From contig JAMWCG010000046.1 of NCBI GenBank assembly GCA_023818555.1, positions 1 through 5,384 of the forward strand: a stretch of 5,384 nt of DNA. The letters are read 5' to 3'. The position numbers and the translations under genes were made by a program. The stretch is from Candidatus Omnitrophota bacterium (GTDB taxonomy: Bacteria; Omnitrophota; Gorgyraeia; DTHP01). The notes below the pieces were generated by a model. That model ran no database searches and was not told where the DNA came from. It saw nothing but the letters and a program-made list of their open reading frames with translations. Below, in pieces: positions 1 through 5,384 of the stretch (within the stretch, counting starts at the first letter, position 1; every line of letters begins with the position of its first letter).

Positions 1-119
1 GGATAATGAAAAAAATAGAGATCACGAAAATGAAAAATTTTTCCAAAAAACAGCGCAGGGGAAAAAAAAATCAACCAGAGGCCTACTAAAATGAGTGTTG
101 CGCTTCTGTTTGTTCCCAT
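1..119 (-). CDS. YfhO-like polytopic membrane protein, N-terminal fragment (runs off the left edge)
   Basis: This is an open frame of 39 codons that starts at ATG 119-117 and continues past base 1 without a stop. The start overlaps the stop of the FAD oxidoreductase gene by one base (TGATG), which argues for a real, coupled gene. There is no strong Shine-Dalgarno site, so translation would depend on that coupling. The visible protein has a short polar start (MGTNRS), one hydrophobic membrane segment at about residues 8-26, then a loop reading FHFRDLYFFHYP at about 29-40. A first membrane helix followed by an FRDL-Y-HYP type loop is what I recall from YfhO-family and other GT-C type membrane glycosyltransferases, where an acidic residue in the first outer loop is important for catalysis. 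If so, it would move sugars from a lipid carrier on the outer face of the membrane, which fits the neighbouring genes. Only about 5% of the expected length is visible, so the family call is tentative; any multi-pass membrane protein is an alternative. Confidence 0.6.
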   Translation of the reverse strand, partial: MGTNRSATLILVGLWLIFFSPALFFGKIFHFRDLYFFHY

Positions 120-1411
120 CAGCCACTAATCTGAATTACTCTTTCTGCGTTTGATTTTCCTTCCAACACAGCATCCTCCATGCTGGAATAAATCCAGGAT
201 CCATATCGACCAAAACTGTAGATGTGATGGCGATTCAAATAGGCATGAATTTTCTTTACTGTTGCAGATCGGGCGCTGTTGTAAATTACGTAAGCGTATT
301 CGAGAAGAATCGGATACATGCTTACAATCTTATCTTCAGGCCGAAGAATTTTGCATTTTTTCAGGGATTCAATACATTCCCGGGTTAAGGCGGCAATATC
401 ATGGTTCTGATCGGGTTTTAAGGAAATTTCCATGAAAAGGGACGTGGTGCCTTTTGGCGCAACAGTACGGGAAAAATTACTGGGACAACCAATGCGATAA
501 AAAGGTTTATCTTCTTCCGGGAAATAGACCCAGTGAAAAGGTAGTACATCAGGACGATCGATTCCGAGATTGATATTGAGCACGGATACATACTCCAGCT
601 TTTTACAGGCTGAAAGGAGCCACCCGGGTGGGTCCTTCAGGCTCAGTACGAGACGATGAAGAGGCATGGTTGAGAGCAACCATCGATACCGGATTACTTC
701 ACCATTATTCAAAAGTACGCAATGTTTTTTCAGATCAATTTTTTCAGCCGACTGATTGAAAAGGCGTTTTCCTGAAACAGGAAAACTTTCAGGAAACAGT
801 CCAATACCACCTTCTCTGGGATAGAAAAAAACAGGATTATATCCGAATTGCCTGTTCTTGATTCCCAGGGCTCCATTGATTACATCTTCCAGGTCCGGCT
901 TGGGGATCGACCAGTTCACCCAATCCAGGGCAATGTCATGCAAATCATGCTGCCAGAGTTTTTGGTTGTAGGGAACCATAAAATACCTGGCAATTCCTTT
1001 ACCAAATTCTTTCATTATCCAATCTTGAAAATTATTAATGACGAAATTCTTTTCTTTTGCCTCTATAAAACCTTTGAGACAATCCTCTTTAATTTTCTGA
1101 GGAAGGGCAAAGAGACTAACCTGGAAGGGATAGGGGACAAACCTACGAAAAGAATAGATGGAGGCGTTCCGCTTGTGTTTGATTAGGCTATTCCCCAGTA
1201 AGCCTTTCACAAAAGAAAATATTCTTTTATGTTTAAAATGTAGAAGATGGCCAGCATGGTCAAGATAAAAACCTGAAATCTGCTTAGAAGAGGCTAGTCC
1301 ACCGATTTCTTTCTCTCTCTCAAAAATTTGACAGACTATCTTTCTTTTCTGTAAGTGATAGGCTAAACTCAAGCCTGATAAGCCTGCTCCCAAAATAAAG
1401 ACTTTTTTCAT
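119..1411 (-). CDS. FAD-dependent oxidoreductase, UGM/protoporphyrinogen-oxidase-like (COG1232 type)
   Basis: This 430-residue protein has an N-terminal Rossmann dinucleotide-binding fold: GAGLSG (G8, G10, G13), an acidic residue E31 at the end of the second strand to hold the adenosine ribose, and GGLAS at 37-41. DHAGH follows at 51-55. The central part has VPYPFQ, PYNQKLW and REGGIG, and the C-terminus has GRYGSWIYSSMEDAVLEG from residue 401, the usual second FAD contact region of this superfamily. Length and layout match the amine-oxidase/UDP-galactopyranose-mutase-like proteins often found in surface polysaccharide loci. It probably acts in the cytoplasm on a sugar nucleotide or lipid-linked precursor; the substrate cannot be read from the sequence. 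True haem-pathway HemY is unlikely given the neighbours. The ATG overlaps the preceding stop by one base (TAATG), with GAAGG only 3 bases upstream, so coupled translation is likely. Its GC (about 42% on sampled lines) is clearly above that of the adjacent transferase gene (about 30%). Confidence 0.82.
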   Translation of the reverse strand: MKKVFILGAGLSGLSLAYHLQKRKIVCQIFEREKEIGGLASSKQISGFYLDHAGHLLHFKHKRIFSFVKGLLGNSLIKHKRNASIYSFRRFVPYPFQVSLFALPQKIKEDCLKGFIEAKEKNFVINNFQDWIMKEFGKGIARYFMVPYNQKLWQHDLHDIALDWVNWSIPKPDLEDVINGALGIKNRQFGYNPVFFYPREGGIGLFPESFPVSGKRLFNQSAEKIDLKKHCVLLNNGEVIRYRWLLSTMPLHRLVLSLKDPPGWLLSACKKLEYVSVLNINLGIDRPDVLPFHWVYFPEEDKPFYRIGCPSNFSRTVAPKGTTSLFMEISLKPDQNHDIAALTRECIESLKKCKILRPEDKIVSMYPILLEYAYVIYNSARSATVKKIHAYLNRHHIYSFGRYGSWIYSSMEDAVLEGKSNAERVIQISG

Positions 1412-2364
1412 TATCCTTCGCTTAACTTAGAAGAAATGCGATACAATAAATTCAGAAACAAAATAATGAGAATTAAACTAAAAACATTATTCAATCTCGT
1501 AAATAAAATTCCCAATAAAATAAACAATAAACTTAGAAAATAACAGATAAATAAGGCCTTGTCTTTCTTCCCACTTTTGATTAAACAGAGGATAAAATGG
1601 TCGTCGGATTTTTTAAATATAGATTTCCCTTTAGATAGCCTTCTCAAACTTACAAAAATCGTGTCAAAGATGGGAAACCCTAAGATAAAAACAGGAGAAA
1701 ATATCGCCATTTCATGAGAGGCTTGAGCATAACTTAAAGAAATTGCTAAAATACTAAAGAGATAACCCAAAGAAAGACTTCCCGAGTCACCAAGATATAT
1801 CTTGGCGGGAGGGAAATTGAAAATAAGAATCCCTAATAATGAACTGCTTAAAAGTAAAGAAATCTGTTCCGCCAATAAATTTTTTGTAAAATGTGCCAGA
1901 TATAAAAAGGCTAAACTTACTAAAAAACCCACGCCTGTTGCCAGCCCATCTTGAATATCCAAGAGATTGAAGGCGTTAGTAATACCCAATATCCAGATTA
2001 AGGTGATAATAAAGTTTATGGATTTGGGGAAAAAGATTATTTCTGTAGTCGTTCCGGAAGTAAGCATAAAAATCAGAGCAATAATTAATTCTCCCAAAAA
2101 CTTCTGCCAGACTTTAAGTTCTTTTAAATCATCAATAAAACCCAAGAGAAAGATAAAAATCAGACTAAGGAAAAGATAAGGGTTAAAGAAACGCCAAAAT
2201 ATCAAAATAGAAAGCAATAAAACTATTCCTCCTACTTTCGCAATTTCTTTATTTTCTTTTTTTAGATAAATTCCTTTAGGTTTAAATCTTAAGACTATTT
2301 TTCTCAGGCTTAAAATAGCAACTACGATAATCAGAAAATTCATTAAAAAAATTTTAATGGACAT
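1411..2364 (-). CDS. WecA/TagO-like polyprenyl-phosphate sugar-1-phosphate transferase (MraY/WecA family, PF00953 type)
   Basis: This 317-residue, highly hydrophobic protein has about ten membrane helices. It carries the family signatures in order: GGI at 45-47, the Mg-binding pair GFIDD (D78, D79), NAFNLLDIQDGLA at 130-142 (D136, D139), YLGDSGS at 190-196 (D193), and PIFD then RR at 231-242. Such enzymes transfer a sugar-1-phosphate, usually GlcNAc-1-P from a UDP-sugar, to undecaprenyl phosphate on the cytoplasmic side of the membrane, the first step of O-antigen, teichoic acid or exopolysaccharide synthesis. The last cytoplasmic loop reads SDDHFILCL at 253-261, where WecA-type enzymes normally have an HxHH motif, so sugar recognition may differ. 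MraY is less likely because the protein is short and sits in a glycan module. The gene overlaps the end of the glycosyltransferase gene by 11 bases and has a strong GGAGG ribosome site 6 bases before the ATG. It is the most AT-rich gene in the window, partly because of its Ile/Leu/Phe content. Confidence 0.87.
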   Translation of the reverse strand: MSIKIFLMNFLIIVVAILSLRKIVLRFKPKGIYLKKENKEIAKVGGIVLLLSILIFWRFFNPYLFLSLIFIFLLGFIDDLKELKVWQKFLGELIIALIFMLTSGTTTEIIFFPKSINFIITLIWILGITNAFNLLDIQDGLATGVGFLVSLAFLYLAHFTKNLLAEQISLLLSSSLLGILIFNFPPAKIYLGDSGSLSLGYLFSILAISLSYAQASHEMAIFSPVFILGFPIFDTIFVSLRRLSKGKSIFKKSDDHFILCLIKSGKKDKALFICYFLSLLFILLGILFTRLNNVFSLILIILFLNLLYRISSKLSEG

Positions 2365-3514
2365 TTCCTCCCTCCATTAGGTTTAGATAAAGGTTTTCGG
2401 TCTGTTTCACCATTAAATCAAGATTGAATTGGGATAAAATTTTAGAATTGTCGCTTTCGGAAATTTTTTTTCTTAAATTTTCATCCTCTAAGAGAAGAAT
2501 TACTTTTTGAGCAAAACCAGAGTAGTCTCCCGGTTCTATTAAAAAACCGTTTTCTCCATCTTTAATCAATTCCTTTATCCCATCCACTTTGGTAGCCACA
2601 ATCGGCTTCTTTAAAGCCATCGCCTCAAGGATTACCAAAGGAAGTCCTTCCCAGACACTGGTAAGCACAAATATATCAAAAAGAGAAATTAATTCGCAAG
2701 CATCCTCTCGCCAACCGAAAATAAAAAGATTATTTTCCAAATTTAACTTTTTGACTAACCTTTCAACTTTCCCATACAAAGGACCTCCTCCCACCAAAGC
2801 AAACTTTGCCTTAGAAAATCTCTGTTTAACCAAATACGCCATTTTTACAAAATCAAGAGGGGCTTTCTGTGCCTTTAAGCAAGCAACCATCCCAATCAGA
2901 TGAGAATAGTCAGCAATTCCTAATCTATCACGGGATATATTTGGAGAAGGGATTTTGTCTCTATTTATCTCTATACCTTCTCTAATTAAAACATACTTCT
3001 CTTTAGAACCTATCCTGGCAGAGACCCCCTTTATGCGATCACTTTCACAGACCACAATAAAGAGAGAAGTCATTCCTGCGGTTAATTTTTCAGCAAGGAT
3101 ATAAAGCCATCTTAGAAAGAAATTTTCTTTATCATAAAAAGGAAAACCGTGAACGGTATGAATAATATGGGGGACTCCAGCTAATTTCGCTGACCAGCGT
3201 CCTAAAAATCCTGCCTTAGGAGAATGAGTATGGACTATATCAAATTGATTTTTTCTTATATAGTGCAACATTATCAGAAAAGCGATAATGTCGTTTAATA
3301 GATTTAATTCTCTTCTCAGAGCAGGAATCAATTTAAATTTGACTCCTTCTATCTTATGCAGTTCTTTGACTAAATATCCAAAAGGAGAGGTTAAAAGATG
3401 TATTTCAAAAACTTGTTGGTTAAGCCCTTGAATAATTCGCAGAGTGGTTTTCTGTGCTCCCCCCAATTCTAAATGGGTAATTATATGCAAAATCTTGAAT
3501 TTCTTGTGGGACAT
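2354..3514 (-). CDS. Family 4 glycosyltransferase (GT-B fold)
   Basis: From ATG 3514 this is a 386-residue protein, normal for GT4. The first strand, FKILHIITHLELGGAQ (about residues 6-21), contains the GG loop that opens the GT-B N-terminal domain. Next come FDIVHTHSPKAGFLGRW and HTVHGFPFYD, typical of the acceptor-side domain. The C-terminal nucleotide-sugar domain has ACLKAQKAP (conserved Lys at about 214 and 217), FALVGGGP, FGWREDACELI, and the EX7E motif in WEGLPLVILEA (E289, E297) that contacts the donor sugar. It would be a retaining enzyme adding a sugar from a UDP- or GDP-sugar to a lipid-linked glycan at the inner membrane face; donor and acceptor are unknown. An in-frame TTG at 3565 would add 17 residues. 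I prefer ATG 3514 because those residues are not part of the fold and the TTG is the first half of a consensus -35 box. No ribosome site precedes either start. The gene overlaps the WecA-like gene by 11 bases. Confidence 0.88.
   Translation of the reverse strand: MSHKKFKILHIITHLELGGAQKTTLRIIQGLNQQVFEIHLLTSPFGYLVKELHKIEGVKFKLIPALRRELNLLNDIIAFLIMLHYIRKNQFDIVHTHSPKAGFLGRWSAKLAGVPHIIHTVHGFPFYDKENFFLRWLYILAEKLTAGMTSLFIVVCESDRIKGVSARIGSKEKYVLIREGIEINRDKIPSPNISRDRLGIADYSHLIGMVACLKAQKAPLDFVKMAYLVKQRFSKAKFALVGGGPLYGKVERLVKKLNLENNLFIFGWREDACELISLFDIFVLTSVWEGLPLVILEAMALKKPIVATKVDGIKELIKDGENGFLIEPGDYSGFAQKVILLLEDENLRKKISESDNSKILSQFNLDLMVKQTENLYLNLMEGGNVH
2371..2375 (-). promoter_or_regulatory. Strong Shine-Dalgarno site for the WecA-like gene
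   Basis: GGAGG lies 6 bases before the ATG at 2364, inside the last codons of the glycosyltransferase gene (codons for M-E-G-G). It is the clearest ribosome-binding site in the window and fixes the start of the transferase. The same bases encode the C-terminus of the upstream protein, so the two genes are translated in close succession. Confidence 0.8.
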
Positions 3515-3535
3515 GGAAGATAATTTTGATAAATA

Positions 3536-3565
3536 ATTATAATCTAAGCCGAGGAGGGTTGTCAA
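3536..3565 (-). promoter_or_regulatory. Consensus sigma70-type promoter for the glycan module
   Basis: On the minus strand TTGACA (3565-3560) and TATAAT (3541-3536) are separated by 18 bases. Both boxes match the consensus exactly and the spacing is within the accepted 16-18 range. Transcription would begin near 3529, about 15 bases before the ATG at 3514, giving a very short leader without a Shine-Dalgarno site. The promoter sits directly after the ftsA stop (3580), the only gap between genes in the window, so it could uncouple the glycan genes from the division genes. The flanking DNA is AT-rich, so a chance match to the -10 box is possible, but a chance perfect pair at correct spacing in this gap is unlikely. 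Confidence 0.6.
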
Positions 3566-3579
3566 CTTTTAACCACTTA

Positions 3580-4794
3580 TTAGAAATATTCTTCAAAAAT
3601 TTTCTTTGTGCGCAAAAATAATCTCTGGAAAGGATTTAGATGTTTATCTATGGCTGGATTAGAAACTTGAGTGGGTGGACTAAACTTAACTAAACCAAGG
3701 GGGTCTGCCCAGGCATAGAAATTACTTTCCTTCCCGGTAGAGTCCTCTACATCCTTCACTACACCCAATCTGGCGGGAAGACGGAATACCTCTTCTACTT
3801 TTTCCACCAACCCTTCAAACAAAAAAACCCCTCCTCCTAAAACAATGCCATAAGGCAGATAATCAAGCTTCTGATATTTCTCTATCCTTTTTCTTATCTG
3901 AAATAAAACCCGTTCCAATGCCCTATTTATAATTCCAGCTAATTCATTGCACTTCACCACTTTCCCTGATTTTTCTATAATTATTTTCTCTTGAGGAAGC
4001 CCGGGAGGAAAACCCCCATACTTTTCTCTTAACTCTTTTGCCTCTTCCTGGGAGATACCCAATGCCTTAGCAATCGTTGTATCAATATCAATCCCCCCAA
4101 AGGGAATAATTTCCAAAAAGACAGGAACTCCTCCGGAGAATTTCACTACGGTGGTCATCCCCCCTCCTATCTTCAAAAAAATAACTCCTTCGTTGCGTTC
4201 CCCTTCATCCAAAAGAGTAAAAGCGGAAGCTAAATCTGAAAACACCACCGTGTCCACTGCATAGCCTGCATTGTAAATTCCCCTTTTAATATTGTGCAAA
4301 ACCGAAGAAGATATAGTAACTAAGAGGAAATCTGCGGAAATTCTATTCCCGAACATACCCCGGGGGTCCCTAATTTGGGCTTGTCCGTCTACCATAAATT
4401 CTTTAGAGAAGATATGTAAAACCTCATGGTCAAAGGGAACCGCCATCTCCAAGGTTTCTTCTCTCAAACGTTCAATATGAAAATTTTTTATCTCCTGAGA
4501 GCGCTCGGAAAGTACAGAACTTCGCCGATATTGACTAATTCTTAAGCTATCGTTACCCACCCCTAAGATAATACGCACAGGTTTTAATTCTCTATCTGCA
4601 CCCGTCATATGCATAACCGATTCTATAGAATGAGTAAACTTTTCTATGTCCAATACCTTACCGCGTTCTAATCCTTCTGGCTCTACCTTTGCCTTAGCCA
4701 GTATGTTCAACTTGTGCGGAAGACTAAACTCACCCAAGATAACAGAAATCTTACTCGTGCCAATATCTAATCCACAGATTATCTCTCTTCTCAT
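3580..4794 (-). CDS. ftsA: Cell division protein FtsA (divergent)
   Basis: This 404-residue actin-like protein tethers FtsZ to the membrane and signals to the divisome. The phosphate-1 loop is GLDIGTSKISVILGE at 8-22. The FtsA-specific 1C subdomain covers about 85-165, with the hallmark stretch VPFDHEVLHIFSKEFMVDGQ (119-138) followed by DPRGMFGNR (143-151). The phosphate-2 segment is LKIGGGMTT at 207-215, the adenosine motif GIVLGGGVFLFEG at 316-328, and a C-terminal amphipathic helix NPFQRLFLRTKKIFEEYF ends the protein as the membrane-targeting sequence. Length is normal (about 400-420). The 1C signature and the ftsQ neighbour distinguish it from the related pilus protein PilM. Two oddities: K208 stands where most relatives have the catalytic-site Asp, and the adenosine motif is altered, so ATP handling may differ. 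The start ATG shares ATGA with the ftsQ stop and has no clear ribosome site, implying coupled translation. No ftsZ follows. Confidence 0.93.
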   Translation of the reverse strand: MRREIICGLDIGTSKISVILGEFSLPHKLNILAKAKVEPEGLERGKVLDIEKFTHSIESVMHMTGADRELKPVRIILGVGNDSLRISQYRRSSVLSERSQEIKNFHIERLREETLEMAVPFDHEVLHIFSKEFMVDGQAQIRDPRGMFGNRISADFLLVTISSSVLHNIKRGIYNAGYAVDTVVFSDLASAFTLLDEGERNEGVIFLKIGGGMTTVVKFSGGVPVFLEIIPFGGIDIDTTIAKALGISQEEAKELREKYGGFPPGLPQEKIIIEKSGKVVKCNELAGIINRALERVLFQIRKRIEKYQKLDYLPYGIVLGGGVFLFEGLVEKVEEVFRLPARLGVVKDVEDSTGKESNFYAWADPLGLVKFSPPTQVSNPAIDKHLNPFQRLFLRTKKIFEEYF

Positions 4795-5384
4795 TGCGGT
4801 CCGAGAATAACATCTTTAAATCTTAAATCAATGAAACTGGGAGAAAGCGACTTTATCTTAACCTCCTCCAACACCAGAGAAAGACGTTCAAATTTTTCCT
4901 TTAGAACCGGAGAACCAAATTTAACCTCTATTCCGTTATCTAAGAAAAAAGAGATGTCATTTAAACTGGTCAGGTTTATCTTAGTTACCCCCTTCTCCCA
5001 GAAATATTTTCCTTCCTTAATTAGGGCAATGATCTCTATCGCTTTTCTAATCCTTGGGGAATGAGAAAGAGAGTTAATAGCAATTTCTCCCGGTTCAATC
5101 CCTAATATAATCGGTAGATTAGTATGGGGTGTTTCCCGCGCATAGGGCAGGATAAAACCTTCTCTGTCTACCGGATAAAACTTGCCCATCTTTATCTGCA
5201 TTATGGGAAGGCGTTCTTTAAGCACCACCCATAATCTATGAGGGAGAACTCTTTTTATGATTATCTCTGCATATTCTGGTTTAGCGGAAATCAGCAAAGC
5301 TCCTGAACTGATGAGCTGTAAGGGGTCGATTTGAAAGAAATTGCATATCTCAACCGTTTCTTGTTCAATGCGAATTTCTTCCTC
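4791..5384 (-). CDS. ftsQ: Cell division protein FtsQ/DivIB, 5' end missing beyond the right edge
   Basis: The frame is open from the stop at 4791-4793 to the last base of the window, giving 197 visible residues. Nothing marks a start inside the window: a TTG at 5297 would cut the POTRA domain and is not credible. The visible N-terminal part is the POTRA domain, which binds partner proteins, ending in RVLP (45-48) and ERLP (57-60). The FtsQ beta domain then opens with FYPVDREGFIL (69-79) and closes near the C-terminus with FIDLRFKDVILGP (about 184-196), typical of the family. The cytoplasmic tail and single membrane helix must lie in the missing part. FtsQ is a bitopic inner-membrane protein that links early divisome proteins to FtsB/FtsL and the septal wall synthase FtsW/FtsI. 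The gene ends in an ATGA overlap with ftsA, the classic dcw order. Sequence similarity to well-known FtsQ proteins is low outside these motifs. Confidence 0.88.
   Translation of the reverse strand, partial: EEEIRIEQETVEICNFFQIDPLQLISSGALLISAKPEYAEIIIKRVLPHRLWVVLKERLPIMQIKMGKFYPVDREGFILPYARETPHTNLPIILGIEPGEIAINSLSHSPRIRKAIEIIALIKEGKYFWEKGVTKINLTSLNDISFFLDNGIEVKFGSPVLKEKFERLSLVLEEVKIKSLSPSFIDLRFKDVILGPQ

Noticed and set aside
61..70. A9 run near the left edge as a terminator tail
   Set aside because: No GC-rich hairpin precedes it on the minus strand, and it encodes Ile-Phe-Phe in the YfhO-like membrane helix.
848..1186. Plus-strand open frame of 112 codons opposite the FAD gene, and similar ones at 151-435, 1967-2179, 2589-2903, 4292-4480 and 4831-5064
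   Set aside because: Each lies wholly inside a well-supported minus-strand gene, has no recognisable domain, and looks like the complement of real coding sequence.
1328..1356. Plus-strand TTGACA at 1328-1333
   Set aside because: No -10 box at suitable spacing, and no plausible plus-strand gene follows.
1640..1667. Second TTGACA on the minus strand inside the WecA-like gene (1667-1662)
   Set aside because: There is no acceptable -10 box 16-18 bases downstream and it lies within conserved coding sequence.
3551..3558. GAGGAGGG on the plus strand, resembling a ribosome-binding site
   Set aside because: It faces the wrong way for every gene here and no plus-strand start follows at suitable spacing.
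3515..3565. 17-residue N-terminal extension of the glycosyltransferase from TTG 3565
   Set aside because: It lies before the first strand of the GT-B fold, has no ribosome site, and coincides with a promoter.
3558..3582. Possible terminator after ftsA (GGTT ... AACC inverted repeat)
   Set aside because: The stem is only 4 pairs with a 10-base loop and no following T run on the transcript.
5295..5297. TTG as the start of ftsQ
   Set aside because: The frame continues without a stop to base 5384 and the upstream residues fit the POTRA domain, so the gene is simply cut by the window edge.

Overview
The window is a tightly packed, single-strand (minus) stretch of a bacterial chromosome. Read in the direction of transcription, from high to low coordinates, the order is: ftsQ (its 5' end lies beyond the right edge), ftsA, a family 4 glycosyltransferase, a WecA/TagO-type polyprenyl-phosphate sugar-1-phosphate transferase, an FAD-dependent UGM/HemY-like oxidoreductase, and the first 39 codons of a YfhO-like polytopic membrane protein that runs off the left edge. 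There is no RNA gene, mobile element, CRISPR array or substantial non-coding DNA. The only real gap is the roughly 65 bases between ftsA and the most likely start of the glycosyltransferase.

Right-hand part (about 3580-5384): the end of a division and cell wall (dcw) cluster. ftsQ and ftsA are joined by an ATGA overlap, so they are probably translationally coupled. FtsQ is the periplasm-facing divisome scaffold and FtsA is the actin-like membrane anchor for FtsZ. The usual next gene, ftsZ, is absent.

Left-hand part (1-3514): a lipid-linked glycan module. The WecA/TagO-like enzyme would start a glycan on undecaprenyl phosphate at the membrane, the GT4 enzyme would extend it in the cytoplasm, the FAD protein may alter a nucleotide sugar or other precursor, and the YfhO-like protein may glycosylate on the outer face of the membrane. 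All three junctions in this module are overlaps (11, 1 and 1 bases), so it reads as one operon. A perfect-consensus sigma70-type promoter (TTGACA, 18 bases, TATAAT) sits just after ftsA and suggests the module has its own transcription start.

Organism: an FtsQ/FtsA-bearing bacterium of moderately low GC (about 30-43% by hand count on sampled lines), with divergent versions of both division proteins. The style of the genes recalls an uncultured Gram-negative lineage such as Omnitrophota, but that is a low-confidence impression and not a placement. I see no clearly novel system. The points worth a second look are the dcw-to-glycan junction without ftsZ, the substituted ATPase motif in FtsA, the missing His motif in the WecA-like enzyme, and the likely mis-called start of the glycosyltransferase.
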